DNA of 64,000 nucleotides from an uncultured Poribacteria bacterium. GTDB lineage: Bacteria > Poribacteria > WGA-4E > WGA-3G. The notes beneath the pieces are model-generated. The model was not told the origin of the DNA and ran no database searches. It saw only the letters and a list, made by a program, of their open reading frames with translations. Below are positions 58,689 through 64,000 of the stretch, one piece after another. A program made the position numbers and the translations under genes. The stretch lies in NCBI GenBank assembly GCA_958295855.1, contig OY282383.1:5208329-5272328 (forward strand). The letters are read 5' to 3'. The stretch's first letter is position 1. Every line of letters starts with the position of its first letter.

Positions 58689-59798
58689 ATGGAAAACCAT
58701 CGAGATGAAAAACAAAATGCATCTGGCGAAATTATTTTACCGCATCAGCAATTTGACATCGTTGCCAAAGACCCGTTCTACGTGTTTCCAGAGGATATGC
58801 TGCGCTTCCTGATGGATAGGCTTGACTTTGAGTTCCTTGAACATGTTGATAGCACTTTAACCACAGTCGAAGTCCGCCACATGGATATCTTGATAAAAGT
58901 GCTGCTTGAGGGGCAGCCGGTTTTGATACATTGCGAGATCCAGACAGACGATAGCCGGCAGCCGGACATGGTGCGCCGCAATGTGGGATATCTTGGCAGA
59001 TGTTACGAGAAATATGGGCTGCCGATCTATTCTTTCGTGCTTTATCTCCGGTCGACAGCTGGACAGAAAGATCCAGGCGGGTATTTCCAAAATGTACCGG
59101 GGCACCGTTTCATTGTAGAGTACCAGGTGATTCGGCTGAACGAGGTTGATGGAGAGCCAATCCTTGCAGCGCAGCAGCCGGGTTTGATGCCGTTTACACC
59201 TTTGATGAAACCGCCTGTCGGTATGTCAGGGACTGAGTGGACAGCACATTGTGCTGAAGTCACACAGTCGCTGTCAGTGGATGCGGGGGTGCGAAATAAT
59301 TTATTGGTAGAATTATGGGTAATGAGTGGTTTAGCGCATGAGCGTCCAGACCTCTTAACATTCATTTCGGAGGATATTGTGAACGAGTCATCAGTTTATC
59401 AAATGATTATTGAACGCGGCGTAGAACAAGGCGTTCAACGCGGCATAGAACAAGGCATTGAACAAGGGCGGCAACTGGGCATTGAACAAGGGCGCGCAGA
59501 AAGTGTCGAAAAAGCATTTAAAATCGGCTTTGAGCAAGGCATTGAACGCGGCTTTGAACAAGGCTTTGAACAAGGCTTTGAACAAGGGCGGCAACTGGGC
59601 GCGAAGGAAACTGCTATTGCGTGCATCTTAGACCTGCTTGATGCGCGTTTCGATGTGAATACCGCCCCCATCTTGACTTCTTTGCTTGAAGCAATTGACG
59701 ATTTACAACAACTCAGGCGCCTGTTTCACGAAGCTTTAGCGGTGGAGCACTTGGAGAATTTCCTCCACGCATTGCAAACTGCGCGGCATGGTGCTTAA
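58689..59798 (+). CDS. Rpn-family PD-(D/E)XK nuclease, array copy 3
   Basis: 369 aa. Head as in copies 1, 2 and 4 with the M-D-I-L and C-E-I-Q active-site segments; it has F-L-E-H where copies 1 and 2 have F-I-E-H, a marker shared with copy 4. The hinge is long (about 243-306) and mixed: V-Q-R-G-I-E-Q-G-I-E-Q-G-R-Q-L-G, then an unusual A-E-S-V-E-K-A-F-K-I-G-F, then F-E-Q-G repeats. Type-1 tail ending A-L-Q-T-A-R-H-G-A. The doubled R-Q-L-G suggests that part of the hinge was itself duplicated. Confidence 0.83.
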   Translation: MENHRDEKQNASGEIILPHQQFDIVAKDPFYVFPEDMLRFLMDRLDFEFLEHVDSTLTTVEVRHMDILIKVLLEGQPVLIHCEIQTDDSRQPDMVRRNVGYLGRCYEKYGLPIYSFVLYLRSTAGQKDPGGYFQNVPGHRFIVEYQVIRLNEVDGEPILAAQQPGLMPFTPLMKPPVGMSGTEWTAHCAEVTQSLSVDAGVRNNLLVELWVMSGLAHERPDLLTFISEDIVNESSVYQMIIERGVEQGVQRGIEQGIEQGRQLGIEQGRAESVEKAFKIGFEQGIERGFEQGFEQGFEQGRQLGAKETAIACILDLLDARFDVNTAPILTSLLEAIDDLQQLRRLFHEALAVEHLENFLHALQTARHGA

Positions 59799-59966
59799 TC
59801 TGTATTGAAGTCGGGTGCAGGTGTTGATTGCGGAGGTTATTGTGCGCGAGTCCTCAGTTTACCAAAAAATTTTTGCAAGAAAATTAATTTGCTTGAAAAC
59901 CGGCCGTTTTTTTAACTTGTAAAGGGCCTCTTGACATCCTACAATAAATGCTATATAATTACGCCT
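59799..59966 (+). repeat. 168-bp intergenic unit of the Rpn array, copy 3
   Basis: Same content as 57387-57554 with a few substitutions. Confidence 0.85.
59931..59959 (+). promoter_or_regulatory. Promoter of Rpn copy 4 (leaderless)
   Basis: TTGACA, 17 bp, TATAAT; ATG 7 nt after the -10 box. Confidence 0.8.
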
Positions 59967-61088
59967 ATGGAAAACCATCGAGATGAAAAACAAAATGCAT
60001 CTGGCGAAATTATTTTACCGCATCAACAATTTGACATCGTCGCCAAAGACCCGTTCTACGTGTTTCCAGAGGATATGCTGCGCTTCCTGATGGATAGGCT
60101 TGACTTTGAGTTCCTTGAACATGTTGATAGCACTTTAACCACAGTCGAAGTCCGCCACATGGATATCTTGATAAAAGTGCTGCTTGAGGGGCAGCCGGTT
60201 TTGATACATTGCGAGATCCAGACAGACGATAGCCGGCAGCCGGACATGGTGCGCCGCAATGTGGGATATCTTGGCAGATGTTACGAGAAATATGGGCTGC
60301 CGATCTATTCTTTCGTGCTTTATCTCCGGTCGACAGCTGGACAGAAAGATCCAGGCGGGTATTTCCAAAATGTACCGGGGCACCGTTTCATTGTAGAGTA
60401 CCAGGTGATTCGGCTGAACGAGGTTGATGGAGAGCCAATCCTTGCAGCGCAGCAGCCGGGGCTGATGCCGTTTACACCTTTGATGAAACCGCCTGCTGGT
60501 ATGTCAGGGACTGAGTGGACAGCACATTGTGCTGAAGTCACACAGTCGCTGTCAGTGGCTGCGGGGGTGCGAAATAATTTATTGGTAGAGTTATGGGTAA
60601 TGAGTGGTTTAGCGCATGAGCGTCCAGACCTCTTAACATTCATTTCGGAGGATATTGTGAACGAGTCATCAGTTTATCAAATGATTATTGAACGCGGTAT
60701 TGAACAAGGCATTGAACGCGGCATTGAACAAGGCATTCAACGCGGCATAGAACAAGGCCGCGAACAAGGTCTCGAACAAGGCCTCGAACAAGGCCGCGAA
60801 CAAGGCCTCGAACAAGGCCTCGAACAAGGCCTCGAACAAGGCCTCGAACAAGGCCTCGAACAAGGCCTCGAACGCGGCAAACAACTGGGGGTGAAAGAAT
60901 ATGCCATTGAGCACATCTTGGCCTTCCTCAATCGGCGTTTCAATGTCAGCGTGGCACAGACCTTGGCTCCTTCGCTGGAATCGATTAACGATTTAGGACA
61001 TCTCAGCCAGTTGATGCACGAGGCAGCGGAGGCAGAAGATTTGGAGCATTTCATCCACGTCTTACAAACCTATCGCAATCAAGCGTAA
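59967..61088 (+). CDS. Rpn-family nuclease, array copy 4, chimeric tail
   Basis: 373 aa. The head is the same as copy 3 (C-E-I-Q active site, F-L-E-H marker). The hinge is the longest in the window, about 70 residues of I-E-Q-G and then L-E-Q-G repeats with R variants, encoded by a 12-bp minisatellite. The tail differs from copies 1-3: K-E-Y-A-I-E-H-I-L-A-F-L-N-R-R-F-N-V, then S-L-E-S-I-N-D-L-G-H-L, ending V-L-Q-T-Y-R-N-Q-A (type 2), shared with the fragment at 61100-61561. The gene is thus a type-1 head joined to a type-2 tail at the hinge. Leaderless start as in copies 2-3. Confidence 0.83.
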   Translation: MENHRDEKQNASGEIILPHQQFDIVAKDPFYVFPEDMLRFLMDRLDFEFLEHVDSTLTTVEVRHMDILIKVLLEGQPVLIHCEIQTDDSRQPDMVRRNVGYLGRCYEKYGLPIYSFVLYLRSTAGQKDPGGYFQNVPGHRFIVEYQVIRLNEVDGEPILAAQQPGLMPFTPLMKPPAGMSGTEWTAHCAEVTQSLSVAAGVRNNLLVELWVMSGLAHERPDLLTFISEDIVNESSVYQMIIERGIEQGIERGIEQGIQRGIEQGREQGLEQGLEQGREQGLEQGLEQGLEQGLEQGLEQGLERGKQLGVKEYAIEHILAFLNRRFNVSVAQTLAPSLESINDLGHLSQLMHEAAEAEDLEHFIHVLQTYRNQA

Positions 61089-61099
61089 GCGATGCCTTA

Positions 61100-61561
61100 G
61101 TGCGAAATAATTTATTGGTAGAGTTATGGGTAATGAGTGGTTTAGCGCATGAGCGTCCAGCCCTCTTAACATTCATTTCGGAGGATATTGTGAACGAGTC
61201 ATCTGTTTATCAAATGATTATTGAACGCGGCGTAGAACAAGGCGTTCAACGCGGCATAGAACAAGGCATCGAACGCGGCATAGAACGCGGTGTTCAACGC
61301 GGCATCGAACAAGGCATTCAGCGCGGCATCGAACAAGGCATAGAACAAGGCAAACAACTGGGGGCGAAAGAATATGCCATTGAGCGCATCTTGGCCTTCC
61401 TCAATCGGCGTTTCAATGTCAGCATGGCACAGATCTTGGCTCCTTCGCTGGAATCGATTAACGATTTAGGACATCTCAGCCAGTTGATTCACGAGGCAGC
61501 GGAGGCAGAGCATTTGGAGCATTTCATCCACGTCTTACAAACCTATCGCAATCAAGCGTAA
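61100..61561 (+). pseudogene. 5'-truncated Rpn copy 5 with type-2 tail
   Basis: Begins abruptly at V-R-N-N-L-L-V-E-L-W-V-M-S-G-L, the last part of the head, then a hinge (V-Q-R-G, I-E-Q-G, I-E-R-G) and the type-2 tail ending Y-R-N-Q-A. The catalytic segments and promoter are missing. GCGATGCCTTA follows copy 4, and the near match GCGATGTCTTA follows this fragment, so the truncation point lies inside a duplicated stretch, consistent with unequal crossover. A GTG could start a 153-residue peptide, but there is no ribosome site. Confidence 0.8.
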
Positions 61562-62158
61562 GCGATGTCTTAACTCAATCTAGCGCGGCATCTTGTGCTT
61601 CGCAATACCATCTTCATTTGTACGGGCGATGCATCAGGGCGCGCTTGTTGCCTCATCGCCCATTCTGTAAGGGCGGAGCCTCGTCTCCGCCCGGTTTTTC
61701 TTTTTACGGGCGATGCCGCAGGGATCGCCCGTGGATGCAACCGGGTCTTGTATAGGCAAGGTTTCCGCAGGGCTCGCCTGTCCTTCGTGGCTTGAAAGAA
61801 CATGAATCCCGGTTAATGTAATATAAAAGTCTGAATCAATAAAACCTTTTTTTGTAGGGGTAGGCCTTGTGCCTATCCTTTAGCCCCAGCGGGGCGGTAT
61901 GTGTATAGCACCGCGGGCGGCCCTAGGTGCTAAGCCCCAGCGGGGCGACATGTGTAGTGCCTCTGTCTGAATCGCGGATTTACGCGGATTACACAGCATG
62001 ACGCGGATTTTGGGCGTCTCGCGGAGCCAGCATTTTTTGGTCAGGGGAGGCGCGGCACAGCTGACCCACAAAAAAAACAGGGTAGGCACAAGGCCTACCC
62101 CTACAAAGGCGGGGTAGGCACAAGGCTTACCCCTACAAAGGCGGGGTAGACACAAGGC
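61562..62158. repeat. Hairpins and interspersed repeats between the Rpn array and the Uma2 chimera
   Basis: No gene. A terminator-like hairpin (61671-61705), a 9-bp hairpin ACGGGCGAT/ATCGCCCGT (61706-61732), family B near 61855, 62081, 62111 and 62142, family C near 61882 and 61931, and family A at about 61964-62012. Confidence 0.75.
61671..61705 (+). terminator. Terminator downstream of the Rpn array
   Basis: Stem GGGCGGAG/CTCCGCCC with a 6-nt loop, followed by GGTTTTTCTTTTT. Confidence 0.75.
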
Positions 62159-63058
62159 TTACCCTTCGTTGTGATTTTGCCAGTTAATGTCCTCGAGCGT
62201 CTGTGCAGCGAGTACTTGTTCAAAGAGCGCGTCAAGCAGGGCGAGGCTTTGGATTGAAGCAATCTGGTGAGTCAGTGCCTGCGGAATGGGATCGAACCGG
62301 GACTGCAGCAGCTTGAGGAGTGCCATCTGTTTGGCACGTGTCTCCCCTTGTGCAAGGCCGCGTTCAATGCCACGCTCAATGCCTTGCGCAATGCCGCGTT
62401 TAATGCTTTCTACAATGCCTTTTGCAATGCCTTGCGCAATGCCGCGTTGTTGTGCGGCTTCCACAGGTGTTGGTAGCCACATCTGGGCGCCAGGGTCGTA
62501 GAACCAAAGCCCCTTATCGCGCACATGCAAGTCTAACCCCAGCGTTGCTGAAGGCACACTTCCATCTGCACGCGCAGCAATGGGAACATAGGCACCCGAT
62601 ACAAGACGAAACCCCATCAGCGGTGATGGCAGATACTGCATATCCACATCATAGAGGAAATACTCCGGAACACCCAGCAACGCATAGAGTGCCTTCTGCC
62701 CATGAAGATCGTGCCGAAACGTCTGTTCGCCCGAGAGCTCTAACACAAAGTCCGGCGGCTTGCCCTCCTCCCAGAATTTATAGAAGCGGCGGTCTTTACG
62801 TTCCACGCCGAAAGTGACAAACACATCGGGCGAGATGTAATACCGAGGATCCCCCTCTACATAATACATCATCAGGTTCCCAGAGACATATACGTCGGGA
62901 AACTTCTCGAAGTGGGGTGTGATCGTCTGGAGCGCGAGTATGAGCGCATCGCGATGTCGGTCGGATTCTGCCATAGGTTTTCCATCCGATTCAGGGTATT
63001 CCACCCAGGGTTCTGTGGGCGCGTAAGCGCTTGAAGGTGTGCTTGGATAACTTACCAT
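62159..63058 (-). CDS. Chimeric protein: Uma2 nuclease head fused to an Rpn-family tail
   Basis: 299 aa. ATG 63058 (M-V-S-Y-P-S) has AAAGGAG 8 nt upstream, as in the other Uma2 genes. Residues 1-190 are an Uma2 domain (S-P-D-V-F-V-T-F-G, P-D-F-V-L-E-L-S-G, L-G-V-P-E-Y-F-L-Y-D) ending at Q-M-W-L-P-T-P. Where the other two Uma2 proteins have a coiled coil, this one has V-E-A-A-Q-Q-R-G and then I-A-Q-G/I-E-R-G repeats, and a tail G-E-T-R-A-K-Q-M-A-L-L-K ... T-L-E-D-I-N-W-Q-N-H-N-E-G. That tail nearly matches the Rpn proteins at 49283 and 49843. Its promoter is the CCGG type. Confidence 0.87.
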   Translation of the reverse strand: MVSYPSTPSSAYAPTEPWVEYPESDGKPMAESDRHRDALILALQTITPHFEKFPDVYVSGNLMMYYVEGDPRYYISPDVFVTFGVERKDRRFYKFWEEGKPPDFVLELSGEQTFRHDLHGQKALYALLGVPEYFLYDVDMQYLPSPLMGFRLVSGAYVPIAARADGSVPSATLGLDLHVRDKGLWFYDPGAQMWLPTPVEAAQQRGIAQGIAKGIVESIKRGIAQGIERGIERGLAQGETRAKQMALLKLLQSRFDPIPQALTHQIASIQSLALLDALFEQVLAAQTLEDINWQNHNEG

Positions 63059-63134
63059 GAACATATCTCCTTTAGCTTCTATAGCCATTGGGAATCTGTT
63101 TTCTTGCTCATTTTTGTCACGTTATAGATAGTAC

Positions 63135-63163
63135 AGTATAACAGAAGTGTCCGGTAATGTCAA
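63135..63163 (-). promoter_or_regulatory. Promoter of the Uma2-Rpn chimera
   Basis: Minus strand TTGACA, 17 bp with CCGG, TATACT; same design as 51066 and 55999. Confidence 0.85.
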
Positions 63164-63332
63164 CTAAAAAGCTGAATCGCGGATTTTTCTCGTCTGAATC
63201 ACGGATTATCACGGATGACGCGGAATGACGCGGATTTTGGGGCCCGCGCGTGTCGGCATTTTTTTGTAGGGGTAGGCCTTGTGCCTACCCTTTAGCCCCA
63301 GCGCGCAGGGGTGTTTTGTAGAGGCAAAGCGT
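63164..63332. repeat. Interspersed repeats between two Uma2 genes
   Basis: Family A at about 63171-63241 and family B at about 63267-63292. No gene. Confidence 0.7.
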
Positions 63333-64000
63333 TTAGATTCGTGCTTTCAAGCGTTCAAGTTCTTCTCGGAGACGTGCGACTTCCGCTTCGGCGGCATCTG
63401 CGCGTTGTTTTTCAGCATCTTCTGCGCGTTGTTTTTCAGCATCTGCGCGTTGTTCTGCAGCATCCAAGCGTTCCGCAGGTGTTGGTAGCCACATCTGGGC
63501 GATAGGGTCGTAGAACCAAAGCCCCCTATCGCGCACATGCAAGTCTAACCCCAGCGTTGCTGAAGGCACGCTCCCATCTGCACGCGCAGCAATGGGAACA
63601 TAGGCACCCGATACAAGACGAAACCCCATCAGCGGTGATGGCAGATACTGCATATCCACATCATAGAGGAAATACTCCGGAACACCCAGCAACGTATAGA
63701 GTGCCTTCTGCCCATGAAGATCGTGCCGAAACGTCTGTTCGCCCGATAACTCTAACACAAAGTCCGGCGGCTTGCCCTCCTCCCAGAATTTATAGAAGCG
63801 GCGTTTTTTACGTTCCACGCCGAAAGTGACAAACACATCGGGCGAGATGTAATACCGAGGATCCCCCTCTACATAATACATCATCAGGTTCCCAGAGACA
63901 CACACATCGGGCACCTTCTCGAAGTGGGGTATGAGTGTCTGGAGCGCGAGGATGAGTGCATCGCGATGTTGTTCGGATTCTGCCATAGGTTTTCCATCCG
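63333..64000 (-). CDS. Uma2-family nuclease with coiled-coil tail (5' end outside the window)
   Basis: 222 codons visible. The frame stays open to the window edge, and D-G-K-P-M-A-E at the edge aligns with residues 20-30 of the other Uma2 proteins, so the gene starts beyond 64000. Uma2 residues: S-P-D-V-F-V-T-F-G, P-D-F-V-L-E-L-S-G, L-G-V-P-E-Y-F-L-Y-D. The head is closer to the chimera at 62159 (T-F-R-H-D-L-H-G-Q-K-A-L-Y in both), but the tail is the coiled coil Q-R-A-D-A-E-K ... L-E-R-L-K-A of the gene at 55224. Comparison of the three shows the tail was exchanged. Confidence 0.87.
   Translation of the reverse strand, partial: DGKPMAESEQHRDALILALQTLIPHFEKVPDVCVSGNLMMYYVEGDPRYYISPDVFVTFGVERKKRRFYKFWEEGKPPDFVLELSGEQTFRHDLHGQKALYTLLGVPEYFLYDVDMQYLPSPLMGFRLVSGAYVPIAARADGSVPSATLGLDLHVRDRGLWFYDPIAQMWLPTPAERLDAAEQRADAEKQRAEDAEKQRADAAEAEVARLREELERLKARI

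Noticed and set aside
59391..60914. Minus-strand frames rich in L-F-E-A and C-S-R-P repeats
   Set aside because: They are antisense readings of the I-E-Q-G hinge repeats.
1..64000. tRNA, rRNA or tmRNA genes
   Set aside because: No cloverleaf or rRNA-like sequence was recognised by eye; a covariance scan could still reveal one.

Overview
This 64 kb window is bacterial chromosome with moderate GC. The lipoprotein, TonB-type ExbB/ExbD motor and predicted outer-membrane barrel indicate a Gram-negative envelope. Secreted PD40 propellers, a lamin-tail surface protein, expanded Uma2 and Rpn-type PD-(D/E)XK nuclease families, and abundant interspersed palindromic repeats resemble Candidatus Poribacteria or a related deep-branching, sponge-associated or marine lineage. 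That placement is an inference from gene style; there is no rRNA gene to test it. I recognise no tRNA, rRNA or CRISPR array.

Left part (0-19 kb): an outer-membrane barrel and an ExbB-ExbD-ExbD motor; a convergent glutamate synthase large subunit (gltB); three transcription units that share an almost identical leader and encode small secreted proteins, PD40 propellers and a membrane-anchored protein; a Cys-rich sigma factor; and a dihydrolipoyl dehydrogenase.

Middle (18.6-48.3 kb): a minus-strand SAM-cycle and translation cluster (rpsA with an unusual repetitive acidic N-terminus, metK, ahcY, a PfkB kinase). Next comes a partner-switching and two-component stress block (STAS, RsbW-like kinase, PP2C response regulator, receiver, four-PAS histidine kinase, Usp, STAS), where one STAS copy has been destroyed by an IS200/IS605-type remnant. 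Further on are a frameshifted radC, rlmB, an orphan DNA methyltransferase, an inositol-catabolism operon (iolC, iolD and an HpcH/HpaI aldolase) headed by a Ser/Thr kinase, a KDPG-type aldolase, two CNNM/CorC transporters, an SDR, and a folE-queD-rhodanese group in which QueD is a tandem fusion with a degenerate first half.

Right part (48.4-64 kb): an accessory region packed with repeats. A lamin-tail surface protein lies behind an array of five near-consensus sigma70-type promoters carried on tandem repeats. Around it are Rpn and Uma2 nuclease genes, including four head-to-tail, nearly identical Rpn genes with predicted leaderless promoters and two truncated copies. A low-complexity hinge of I-E-Q-G type repeats joins nuclease heads to tails. 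At this hinge tails have been exchanged between Rpn paralogues, and in one case an Rpn tail has been joined to an Uma2 head. This modular exchange is the most unusual feature of the window.

Many promoters could be read directly because they match TTGACA/TATAAT with exactly 17 bp spacing. Start codons were often moved downstream of the longest open frame to fit Shine-Dalgarno sites, promoters or homologous N-termini.
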